From Nonomuraea sp. (GTDB lineage Bacteria > Actinomycetota > Actinomycetes > Streptosporangiales > Streptosporangiaceae): a stretch of 8,060 bases of DNA. The notes under the pieces were generated by a model. That model was given only the letters and a program-made list of their open reading frames with translations. It searched no databases and was not told the DNA's origin. The stretch lies in assembly GCA_013362835.1 (NCBI GenBank), contig JABFVJ010000029.1:1-8060 (forward strand), written 5' to 3'. Below are positions 1 through 6,848 of the stretch, one piece after another. Positions within the stretch are counted from its first letter, which is position 1; the number at the start of each line of letters is the position of its first letter. The translations under genes and the position numbers were made by a program.

Positions 1-286
1 CACCGTCAAGTGCGACGCGCTCCTGGTCGACCAGATCAGCCGCTCCGACACCTACCCCTACGTCGACGTCCGCGAGGACGACGTCTCGATGGGTCACGAG
101 GCCACGGTCTCCAAGGTCAGCGAGGACCAGCTCTTCTACCTCATGAGCCGCGGGCTCGGCGAGGACGAGGCGATGGCGATGATCGTGCGCGGCTTCGTCG
201 AGCCGATCGCCCGTGAGCTGCCCATGGAATACGCGCTCGAGCTCAACCGGCTGATCGAGCTGCAGATGGAAGGAGCCGTCGGCTGA
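1..286 (+). CDS. sufB: SufB, Fe-S cluster assembly scaffold protein (3' end only)
   Basis: This is the last 94 codons of SufB; the reading frame begins at base 2 and the 5' part lies outside the window. SufB is the core scaffold subunit of the cytosolic SufBC2D complex, on which Fe-S clusters are built from sulfur supplied by SufS/SufU. The visible segment has the family's C-terminal signature: KCDALLVD with a Cys at fragment residue 4 (by recall the equivalent of E. coli Cys405, a proposed cluster or sulfur ligand), then GHEATVSKV with His32 and Glu33, then the [13 protein letters not shown] stretch and a helical end that contacts SufC. E. coli has a Glu where this protein has Gly31, just before the His-Glu pair. 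The TGA stop (284-286) shares its last base with the sufD ATG, so the two genes are translationally coupled. Identification rests on motifs and on the following sufD and sufC. Confidence 0.96.
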   Translation, partial: TVKCDALLVDQISRSDTYPYVDVREDDVSMGHEATVSKVSEDQLFYLMSRGLGEDEAMAMIVRGFVEPIARELPMEYALELNRLIELQMEGAVG

Positions 287-1407
287 TGGGCCTGAACGAG
301 AAGCCCCTGTCGACCCTGCACGAGAAGGCGTCCTACGACCTGGACGACTTCGAGGTCCCGACCGGGCGCGAGGAGTCGTGGCGCTTCACGCCGCTCTCCC
401 GCCTGAAGGGCCTGCACGACGGCAAGGCCGAGGCCGTGGGCCACGTACGCCTCGACGTCGAGGCCGCGCCCGAGGTCACCGTGGAGACGGTCGGCCGCGA
501 CGACGCCCGCGTCGGCAAGGCGTTCACGCCCACCGACCGGGTCAGCGCGCAGGCGTGGAACAGCTTCGAGAAGGCGACCGTGATCACGGTCCCGCGCGAG
601 GTCGTCGCGTCCAGGCACACGGTGCTCACGCTGACCGGCGAGGGCGACGGCGCCGCCTACGGCCACATCGTGGTCAGGCTGGAGCCGATGGCCGAGGCCG
701 TGGTCGTGCTCGACCACAAGGGCAGCGCCGTCTACGCCGACAACATCGAGTTCGTCGTCGGCGACGGCGCGAACCTCAAGGTCGTCAGCCTCCAGGACTG
801 GGACCACGACGCCGTCCACGTCTCCCACCACCACGCCCAGCTCGCCAAGGACGCGACCTTCCGCAGCTTCGTGGTGACGCTCGGCGGCGACCTCGTACGC
901 CTGTCGCCCAGCGTGGCCTACACCGCCCCCGGCGGCGACGCCGACATGTCGGGCGTCTACTTCGTCGACGCCGGCCAGCACCTGGAGCACCGCCTCCTGG
1001 TCGACCACTCCCAGCCCAACTGCAAGAGCAACGTCGACTACCGCGGCGCGCTGCAGGGCGAGGCGGCGCACGCCGTCTGGATCGGCGACGTGATCATCAG
1101 GGTCGAGGCCGAGGGCACCGACACCTACGAGCTCAACCGCAACCTCATCCTCACCGACGGCGCCCGCGCCGACTCGGTGCCCAACCTGGAGATCCTCACC
1201 GGCGAGGTCGCCGGAGCCGGGCACGCCTCGGCCTCGGGCCGCCTCGACGACGAGCACATCTTCTACCTCCAGGCCCGCGGCATCCCCTTCGACGAGGCCC
1301 GCCGCCTAGTCATCAGGGGCTTCCTCGGCCAGCTCATCGAGAAGATCCAGATCGACGAGATCCGCGAGCGCGTGCTGACGGCGGTGGAGGCGGAGCTCGC
1401 GCGATGA
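286..1407 (+). CDS. sufD: SufD, Fe-S cluster assembly protein
   Basis: This 373-residue SufD is the SufB paralogue that completes the SufBC2D scaffold and contributes to cluster formation and iron acquisition. The N-terminal helical part carries the family's EESWRFTPL box (about residues 29-37). A beta-helix core follows, with the HSQPNCKSNVDYRG segment (about 241-254). The C-terminal signature GAGHASASGRLDDEHIFYLQARGI spans about 310-333. His313 in that segment sits where E. coli SufD has its functionally important His360 (by recall). The ATG at 286 is preferred because GGAAGGAG (268-275) lies 10 bases upstream and the start overlaps the sufB stop as TGATG. The length is normal for actinobacterial SufD. 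The stop overlaps the Rieske gene start as ATGA. Confidence 0.96.
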   Translation: MGLNEKPLSTLHEKASYDLDDFEVPTGREESWRFTPLSRLKGLHDGKAEAVGHVRLDVEAAPEVTVETVGRDDARVGKAFTPTDRVSAQAWNSFEKATVITVPREVVASRHTVLTLTGEGDGAAYGHIVVRLEPMAEAVVVLDHKGSAVYADNIEFVVGDGANLKVVSLQDWDHDAVHVSHHHAQLAKDATFRSFVVTLGGDLVRLSPSVAYTAPGGDADMSGVYFVDAGQHLEHRLLVDHSQPNCKSNVDYRGALQGEAAHAVWIGDVIIRVEAEGTDTYELNRNLILTDGARADSVPNLEILTGEVAGAGHASASGRLDDEHIFYLQARGIPFDEARRLVIRGFLGQLIEKIQIDEIRERVLTAVEAELAR

Positions 1408-1721
1408 GTTTCGAGAAAGTGTGTCAGGTCGCCGACATCCCCGATGGGGGAGTGCTCGGCGTGGAGGTCGGCGAGACCCCGGTCGCGCTGGTACGCAAGG
1501 GCGAAGACGTCTTCGCCCTGCACGACGTCTGCTCCCACGCCGAGGTCAAGCTCAGCGAGGGAGAGGTCTACGACGGCACGCTGGAGTGCTGGCTGCACGG
1601 CTCGTGCTTCGACGTACGCACCGGCAAGCCGACCGGCCCGCCCGCGACCAAGCCCGTGAACGTCTACACAGTCAAGATCGACGGCGATGACGTCCTCGTC
1701 TCGCTCTCGAAGGAGTCATAA
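1404..1721 (+). CDS. Rieske [2Fe-2S] ferredoxin, SUF-operon associated
   Basis: This is a 105-residue, single-domain soluble Rieske protein. The two cluster-binding boxes are C43-S-H45 and C62-W-L-H65-G-S, giving the CxH...CxxH pattern of two Cys and two His ligands for a [2Fe-2S] cluster. No signal peptide or membrane segment is visible, so it should be cytoplasmic, like the ferredoxin components of Rieske oxygenases (the label such genes usually receive). It lies between sufD and sufC, overlapping sufD by 4 bases (ATGA) with GGAG 8 bases upstream, and its TAA stop abuts the sufC ATG. From this position I infer a role in electron supply during cluster assembly, or a client protein made together with its assembly machinery. 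No oxygenase gene is nearby. The longer upstream reading in this frame overlaps sufD and is rejected as the start. Confidence 0.93.
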   Translation: MSFEKVCQVADIPDGGVLGVEVGETPVALVRKGEDVFALHDVCSHAEVKLSEGEVYDGTLECWLHGSCFDVRTGKPTGPPATKPVNVYTVKIDGDDVLVSLSKES

Positions 1722-2464
<743 letters not shown>

Positions 2465-2468
<4 letters not shown>

Positions 2469-3721
2469 CTTCCACCAGCTTGGACGTGGAGAAGATCAGG
2501 AAGGACTTCCCGATCTTCTCCCGCGAGCTGCCCGACGGGCGTCCGCTCGTCTACCTCGACTCGGGCAACTCCTCGCAGAAGCCCAACCAGGTCATCGACA
2601 CCATGCGCGACCACCTGGCGCTGCACTACAGCAACGTCGGCCGGGCCATGCACGTGCTCGGCTCGGAGTCGACCGAGGCGTACGAGGGCGCGCGCGACAA
2701 GGTGGCGGCGTTCGTCGGGGCGGGCTCGCGCGATGAGGTGATCTTCACCAAGAACGCGTCCGAGGCGCTCAACCTGGTGGCCTACTCCTTCGGCAACCCC
2801 GCCAACACCGACCCGCGCTTCACGCTCGGCCCCGGCGACGAGATCGTCATCTCCGAGATGGAGCACCACTCCAACATCGTGCCGTGGCAGCTGCTCGTGC
2901 AGCGCACCGGCGCGACGCTGAAGTGGTTCGGCGTCACCGACGACGGCCGGCTCGACTTCGACCCGTCCGTCATCACCGAGCGGACGAAGATCGTCTCGAT
3001 CGCCCACCAGTCGAACGTGCTCGGCACGGTCAACCCGGTCGCAGAGGTGGCCGCGCGGGCCCACGAGGCCGGCGCGCTGATCATGCTCGACGCCTCCCAG
3101 TCCGTGCCCCACCACCCGGTGAACATGGCCGAGCTGGGCGCCGACTTCGTGGCCTTCACCGGTCACAAGATGGTCGGTCCCTCGGGCATCGGCGTGTTGT
3201 GGGGCCGTACCGAGCTGCTGGAGGCCATGCCCCCGTTCCTGGGCGGCGGCGAGATGATCGAGGCGGTCTGGATGGACCACTCGACGTACGCGCCGGTGCC
3301 GCACAAGTTCGAGGCGGGCACGCCGCCCATCGTCGAGGCCATCGGCCTGGGCGCGGCGGTCGACTACCTCACCGAGGTCGGCATGGACGCCATCGAGGCC
3401 CACGAGCGCTCGCTGACGGCCTACGCCCTTGAGGCGCTGCGCGAGGTGCCGTCCCTGCGGCTCATCGGGCCCGACTCGGTGGAGCGGCGCGGCAGCACGC
3501 TGTCGTTCACGCTGGAGGGCATACATCCCCACGACGTGGGGCAGATCCTGGACGACCGGTTCGGCGTGGCCGTACGCGTCGGTCACCACTGCGCACGCCC
3601 GCTGCACCTGCGGTTCGGAATACCCGCGACCACGCGGGCGTCGTTCTACCTGTACAACACCACCGGCGAGATCGACGCCCTGGTGCGCGGCCTCCACGAC
3701 GTTCAGAAGGTGTTCGCATAG
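2465..3721 (+). CDS. sufS: SufS, type II cysteine desulfurase
   Basis: This 418-residue PLP enzyme converts L-cysteine to L-alanine and holds the sulfur as a persulfide for transfer to SufU. The class V aminotransferase fold is complete. The EMEHHSN motif (131-137) supplies the His that stacks on PLP. Asp209 and Gln212 lie in LDASQS. Lys235 in [11 protein letters not shown] is the Schiff-base lysine. Cys376 in [10 protein letters not shown] is the persulfide cysteine, on the short loop of group II enzymes. The last helix ends in the usual family position. The ATG overlaps the sufC stop as ATGA and is served by GAAGG (2453-2457) 7 bases upstream. The stop is 2 bases before sufU. That pairing supports a SufU-dependent desulfurase as in Gram-positive bacteria. 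Confidence 0.97.
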
Positions 3722-3723
3722 CC

Positions 3724-4161
3724 ATGATCGGCGAGTCGATGTACCAGGAGCTGATCCTGGAACACTACAAGCACCCGCAGGGGCGGGGGCTGCGCGAGCC
3801 GTACGACGCCGAGGTTCACCACGTGAACCCGACGTGCGGCGACGAGATCACGCTCAGGGTCAAGGTGGGCGACGCCGGTAGGATCGAAGACGTCTCCTAC
3901 GACGGCCAGGGCTGTTCCATCAGCCAGGCGGCGGCCTCCGTGCTGCACGAGCTGACGACCGGCTCGACGGTGGAGGAGTCGCTGTCGGTGGTCGACGAGT
4001 TCACCCGGCTCATGCAGGGCAGGGGGCAGGTCGAGGCCGACGAGGAGGTGCTCGGGGACGCGGTGGCGTTCGCGGGCGTGGCCAAGTTCCCGGCGCGCGT
4101 CAAGTGCGCGCTGCTGTCGTGGATGGCCTACAAGGACGCTGTTGTGAGGAGTGCCCAGTGA
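3724..4161 (+). CDS. sufU: SufU, zinc-dependent sulfur acceptor for SufS
   Basis: This 145-residue SufU belongs to the IscU/NifU-N fold. Cys38 and Asp40 in NPTCGDE, Cys64 in GQGCSIS and Cys128 in VKCALLSW match the zinc ligands of Bacillus subtilis SufU (by recall Cys41, Asp43, Cys66 and Cys128). There is an extra segment between the second and third cysteines, which is characteristic of SufU as opposed to IscU. In this family the zinc is exchanged with the SufS active-site region to free a cysteine that takes the persulfide. It is therefore a sulfur-transfer protein more than a scaffold. The start is somewhat uncertain: ATG 3724 has AGAAGG 13 bases upstream, while an in-frame ATG at 3739 would give a protein 5 residues shorter beginning MYQEL. 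Its stop overlaps the next gene as GTGA. Confidence 0.95.
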   Translation: MIGESMYQELILEHYKHPQGRGLREPYDAEVHHVNPTCGDEITLRVKVGDAGRIEDVSYDGQGCSISQAAASVLHELTTGSTVEESLSVVDEFTRLMQGRGQVEADEEVLGDAVAFAGVAKFPARVKCALLSWMAYKDAVVRSAQ

Positions 4162-4517
4162 GCAAGCCCACGGAGACTCCGACCGGCTTCGACGGTGACA
4201 CCACCGTCGAGGAGGTCATGGAGGCTCTCAAGGACGTCGTCGACCCCGAGCTCGGCATCAACGTCGTCGACCTCGGCCTCATCTACGGCCTCAACCTCGA
4301 CCCGTCCGACGCCGGCCCGCCGGTCGCCACCATCGACATGACGCTCACCAGCGCGGCCTGCCCGCTGACCGACGTCATCGAGGACCAGGCGCACTCGGCG
4401 CTCGACGGCATGGTCTCCGACGTGAAGATCAACTGGGTCTGGCTGCCGCCGTGGGGCCCGGACAAAATCACCGACGAGGGGCGTGAGCAGCTCCGTATGC
4501 TAGGCTTCAACGTCTGA
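4158..4517 (+). CDS. sufT: SufT-like DUF59 (MIP18 family) Fe-S maturation protein
   Basis: This small protein has 119 residues when started at GTG 4158. That start gives GAGGAG (4146-4151) a 6-base spacing and a 4-base GTGA overlap with sufU; an upstream in-frame ATG at 4104 lies inside sufU and is rejected. The DUF59 fold is shown by DPELGINVVDLGLIYG (29-44), the MTLTSAACPL motif with the conserved Cys68 (61-70), and the C-terminal VWLPPWGPDKIT segment common in actinobacterial homologues. DUF59 proteins act in Fe-S cluster assembly or delivery (SufT of Staphylococcus and Mycobacterium, eukaryotic CIA2/MIP18), and the fold also occurs in PaaD of phenylacetate oxidation. The position as the last SUF gene favours the SufT role. 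A terminator hairpin follows 15 bases after the stop. Confidence 0.92.
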   Translation: MSKPTETPTGFDGDTTVEEVMEALKDVVDPELGINVVDLGLIYGLNLDPSDAGPPVATIDMTLTSAACPLTDVIEDQAHSALDGMVSDVKINWVWLPPWGPDKITDEGREQLRMLGFNV

Positions 4518-4532
4518 TCTTTCTAGCTGTTG

Positions 4533-4559
4533 CGGCTGGCGTTCGGACGTCAGCCGTTT
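4533..4559 (+). terminator. Intrinsic terminator of the SUF operon
   Basis: The arms CGGCTGGCG (4533-4541) and CGTCAGCCG (4548-4556) pair over 9 bases with one G-U wobble around a 6-base TTCGGA loop, followed by TTTC. The hairpin lies 15 bases after the sufT stop. The T-run is short, as is common in actinomycetes, so some read-through toward the helicase is possible. Confidence 0.8.
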
Positions 4560-4602
4560 CAGTGTGCCAAGGAGGGGTTTCGGAAGGTCCGTACCCAGCC
4601 AG

Positions 4603-4628
4603 GGAATATCCGATAACATCCCGGCGTT
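4603..4628 (+). promoter_or_regulatory. Candidate SigR/SigH-type ECF promoter for the helicase
   Basis: GGAAT (4603-4607, preceded by another G) is followed after exactly 18 bases by GTT (4626-4628). This matches the GGAAT-N18-GTT consensus known for the thiol-stress sigma factor SigR of Streptomyces and its SigH relatives in mycobacteria. Transcription would start near 4634-4637 and give a leader of about 185 bases. No good -35/-10 pair for the housekeeping sigma factor was seen in the region: a TATACA at 4638-4643 has no -35 box at the right distance. This is a motif match only and could be chance. Confidence 0.5.
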
Positions 4629-4638
4629 GGCACCCGGT

Positions 4639-4760
4639 ATACACCAGACGCCTCATCTCGCGTGATCGCGCCGCCTGCGGCCGGTGCCCCGGTGTATCCC
4701 CCCTGAATCGACCCGCCCCCATGGCGGGCGTACTGCAACGTGTACGGCATTAGCGCCGTA
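4639..4760 (+). promoter_or_regulatory. Structured 5' leader of the helicase mRNA (upstream part)
   Basis: Several inverted repeats follow the putative start of transcription. ATACACC (4639-4645) can pair with GGTGTAT (4691-4697) and enclose two short hairpins, CGCG/CGCG (4659-4670) and GCCG/CGGC (4670-4681). CCCGCC (4712-4717) pairs with GGCGGG (4723-4728) across a 5-base loop. TACGGC (4743-4748) pairs with GCCGTA (4755-4760) across a 6-base loop. The pattern suggests a folded leader. It does not match any riboswitch I know, and no folding energy was calculated. Confidence 0.5.
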
Positions 4761-4773
4761 TGTCCCGGCTCGT

Positions 4774-4810
4774 CCTTTCGCAGAAGTGACGCGCCACTTC
4801 GACTGAAAGG
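4774..4810 (+). promoter_or_regulatory. Hairpin occluding the helicase ribosome binding site
   Basis: The only Shine-Dalgarno-like sequence for the helicase, GAAAGG (4805-4810, 10 bases before GTG 4821), is the exact complement of CCTTTC (4774-4779). Between them, GAAGTG (4783-4788) and CACTTC (4795-4800) form a second perfect 6-base stem around ACGCGC. The whole is one long imperfect hairpin: two 6-base-pair stems separated by a small internal loop of 3 and 4 bases. Folding would hide the ribosome site, so translation should depend on unfolding by temperature, a protein or a helicase. Confidence 0.65.
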
Positions 4811-4820
4811 CACGAATTTC

Positions 4821-6752
4821 GTGACCATGCTTGACGCTGTCATGCCCGCGATCGACGAGACCGCCCCCGAGGCGGGCCCGTCGGAGTTCGAACTGCTCGG
4901 CCTGCCGAAGCCGCTCATCAGCGGCCTGGCCAAGCAGGGCATCGACAGCCCGTTCCCCATCCAGACTGCGACCATCCCGGATGTGCTCGCCGGCCATGAC
5001 GTCCTCGGACGCGGCCAGACCGGATCGGGCAAGACCCTTGCCTTCGGCCTGCCGACCATGGCCCGCATCGCGGGTGTGCGCCCCGCCCCCGGGCACCCCC
5101 GTGCGATGATCCTCGTGCCGACCCGTGAGCTGGCCCTTCAGGTGCACGACGCGCTTGAGCCCCTGGGCCGCGGCCTGGGCCTGCGCATGAAGGTCATCGT
5201 GGGCGGCATGTCCATGGGCAAGCAGATCGAGGCGCTGCGCCGCGGCGTCGACGTCGTGATCGCCACCCCGGGCCGCCTCGGCGACCTGATCCGGCAGGGC
5301 GAGTGCTCGCTGTCGCAGATCGAGGTCTCCGTCCTGGACGAGGCCGACCACATGTGCGACCTCGGCTTCTTCCCCGTCGTCACCGAGCTGCTCGCGCAGA
5401 CGCCGGCCGACGGTCAGCGGCTGCTGTTCTCGGCCACGCTCGACGGCGACGTCGACAAGCTGGTGCGGCGCTTCCTCAAGGACCCGATCACCCACTCCGT
5501 GGCTCCGGCGACCTCGCCGGTCGACACCATGGAGCACCACGTGGTGCAGGTCACGCGTGACGACAAGTTCGACGTCACGGCCGAGATCGCCAACCGCGAG
5601 GGCCGGACGATCATCTTCGTCAAGACCCAGCACGGCGTCGACCGGCTGTGCAAGCAGCTCGCCCGCGTCGGCATCAAGGCGGGCGGCCTGCACGGCGGCA
5701 AGCGCCAGAACCAGCGCACCCGCATCCTGGCCGAGTTCCGCGAGGGCTCCGTCAACGTGCTGGTCTGCACCGACGTCGCGGCCCGCGGCATCCACGTCGA
5801 CAACATCAGCCTCGTGCTGCACGTCGACCCGCCGCAGGACCACAAGAGCTACCTGCACCGCGGCGGCCGCACCGCCCGCGCGGGCGAGAAGGGCACCGTC
5901 GTCACGCTGGTGCTGCCCAACGAGCGTCGCTCGACCGACGCCCTGACCAGGCGCGCCGGGATCCACCCGTTCCGCCTCAAGGCCACCCCGGGACACCCCC
6001 GGCTGGCCGAGGTGACCGGGGCCAGGACGCCGAGCGGCGAGGCCATCCCCGTCTGGGAGCCGGACGTGCGCAAGCCGCTGCGTCCGCGCCGTGAGGGTGG
6101 CCACGGCGGCGCCGAGCGCCGGGGCGGCCGTCGTGGCCCGCGCCGCGAGTTCGACGGCGAGCGTCGTCCCCGCCGGCACGACGAGGGTCCCTTCGTCGCC
6201 GGTGAGGACCGTCGTCCGCGCCGCCACGAGGAGGCCGGTGGCGAGGACCGCCGTCCGCGCAGGCACGGCGAGGGTGAGCGGCCCTACGGCCAGCGCTCGT
6301 CCGAGCCGCGCACGTTCGGCAACGACCGCAGGGGCGGCGACCGTCCGCGCGGCGGCTACGACCGTCCCGCTCGTCAGGACGACCGTGGCGGGTTCCGTTC
6401 CGAGGACCGTCCTGCCCGTCAGGACGACCGTGGTGGGTTCCGCTCCGACGAGCGTCCCGCCCGTCAGGACGACCGCGGCTTCCGGGCCGACGGGCCGCGT
6501 GGCGGCGGGTTCCGTGACGGCCAGCGCGGTGGCGGGTTCCGGTCCGACGACCGTGGCCGCTACACCGCCGACCGTGGCCGTCCCTTCTCCGGTGACCGTG
6601 ACCGTGGCGTACGCTCCGACGAGCGCGCCCCGCGTGACGGCTACCGCTCCGGCGAGGCGTTCCGCGCCGGTGGCGGGGGCGCCTACCGCCCCGAGGAGCG
6701 TGGCAACGGCGGCTTCCGCCGCAACAACGGTGGCCGTCGCTTCGAGCGCTGA
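4821..6752 (+). CDS. DEAD-box ATP-dependent RNA helicase with Arg/Gly-rich tail
   Basis: This 643-residue helicase (GTG start) has both RecA-like domains and a long disordered tail. Visible motifs are the Q-motif region (Phe23, PIQ ending at Gln48), motif I GQTGSGKT (65-72), Ia PTRELA (100-105), Ib TPGR (149-152), II DEAD (173-176), III SAT (204-206), IV IIFVKT (264-269), V TDVAARGIHV (317-326) and VI HRGGRTARAG (346-355). Motif V has His where the classic form has Asp, and motif VI has GG...A where IG...G is usual. I recall both as common in actinobacterial homologues. From about residue 420 the tail is rich in Arg, Gly and Asp, with repeats and RGG-like boxes typical of RNA binding or condensation. 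Likely roles are mRNA decay, ribosome assembly or cold and stress adaptation, as for RhlE/CsdA-type enzymes. GTG 4821 is chosen over ATG 4827 because GAAAGG is 10 bases upstream; no motif begins earlier. Confidence 0.93.
   Translation: MTMLDAVMPAIDETAPEAGPSEFELLGLPKPLISGLAKQGIDSPFPIQTATIPDVLAGHDVLGRGQTGSGKTLAFGLPTMARIAGVRPAPGHPRAMILVPTRELALQVHDALEPLGRGLGLRMKVIVGGMSMGKQIEALRRGVDVVIATPGRLGDLIRQGECSLSQIEVSVLDEADHMCDLGFFPVVTELLAQTPADGQRLLFSATLDGDVDKLVRRFLKDPITHSVAPATSPVDTMEHHVVQVTRDDKFDVTAEIANREGRTIIFVKTQHGVDRLCKQLARVGIKAGGLHGGKRQNQRTRILAEFREGSVNVLVCTDVAARGIHVDNISLVLHVDPPQDHKSYLHRGGRTARAGEKGTVVTLVLPNERRSTDALTRRAGIHPFRLKATPGHPRLAEVTGARTPSGEAIPVWEPDVRKPLRPRREGGHGGAERRGGRRGPRREFDGERRPRRHDEGPFVAGEDRRPRRHEEAGGEDRRPRRHGEGERPYGQRSSEPRTFGNDRRGGDRPRGGYDRPARQDDRGGFRSEDRPARQDDRGGFRSDERPARQDDRGFRADGPRGGGFRDGQRGGGFRSDDRGRYTADRGRPFSGDRDRGVRSDERAPRDGYRSGEAFRAGGGGAYRPEERGNGGFRRNNGGRRFER
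6159..6266 (+). repeat. Three GE(R/D)RRPRRH-type repeats in the helicase tail
   Basis: The helicase tail contains three copies of a basic block, G-E-x-R-R-P-R-R-H or its shorter form GERRPRRH: codons at 6159-6179, 6204-6227 and 6243-6266. Acidic and Gly-rich linkers separate them. The copies differ by synonymous changes (for example CGC versus AGG for the last Arg), so the peptide is conserved better than the DNA. They probably form RNA-binding patches in a disordered region. Confidence 0.75.
6360..6491 (+). repeat. 45-base tandem repeat, about three copies, in the helicase tail
   Basis: Copies at 6360-6404 and 6405-6449 each encode the 15-residue unit DRPARQDDRGGFRS(E/D). A third copy at 6450-6491 begins with Glu and is one codon shorter, having lost one Gly. 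The repeat is in frame and nearly identical in DNA between copies, so slippage or unequal exchange could change the copy number without breaking the gene. The units carry RGG-like boxes alternating with acidic pairs. Confidence 0.9.
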
Positions 6753-6768
6753 CCCCCACTGAACGACT

Positions 6769-6815
6769 GCCCGCCGCACCTCCCGCAGGGGAGGGGCGGC
6801 GGGCTTCGTCGTTTC
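6769..6815 (+). terminator. Strong intrinsic terminator after the helicase
   Basis: GCCCGCCGC (6769-6777) pairs with GCGGCGGGC (6796-6804). After a single A-G mismatch, CCTCCC (6779-6784) pairs with GGGAGG (6789-6794), closing a 4-base GCAG loop. The 15-pair stem is followed by TTCGTCGTTT. It begins 16 bases after the helicase stop and lies before the end of the convergent aminotransferase gene. Its left flank shows no T-run on the other strand, so it is best read as a terminator for the + strand. Confidence 0.85.
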
Positions 6816-6848
6816 CCGGCCCCGCCGTATCCGGGGCGTCCCGGGGCG

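Larger units (their letters stand above)
4518..4820 (+). other. 303-base non-coding region between the SUF operon and the helicase
   Basis: I see no convincing gene here. An open frame from GTG 4562 to 4753 would encode about 63 residues, but it has no usable ribosome site and no recognisable motif. In order, the region contains the SUF terminator hairpin, a SigR-like promoter match, and a long helicase leader with at least four inverted repeats, the last of which covers the helicase ribosome site. Runs such as GGAGGGG (4571-4577) look like a Shine-Dalgarno but have no start codon at the right distance. Confidence 0.8.

Noticed and set aside
378..1403. A long + strand open frame running into the Rieske gene, suggesting an N-terminal extension or fusion
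   Set aside because: The upstream part is Arg/Pro-rich shadow sequence of sufD. The ATG at 1404 has an ATGA overlap and a GGAG at good spacing, and gives a standard-length Rieske protein.
4638..4643. TATACA as a housekeeping -10 box
   Set aside because: TTGGCA at 4627-4632 is only 5 bases upstream and nothing resembling a -35 box lies 16-18 bases upstream.
4562..4753. A possible small protein (about 63 residues) from GTG 4562
   Set aside because: No ribosome site lies at suitable spacing, no motif is seen, and it overlaps the promoter and leader structures. The nearby GGAGGGG lies inside the frame, not before it.
4653..6779. A 708-codon open frame on the - strand opposite the helicase
   Set aside because: Its translation is low-complexity, rich in Ala, Val, Gly, Arg and Asp, with no recognisable domain. 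It mirrors the GC-rich third positions of the helicase, whose motifs are complete on the + strand.
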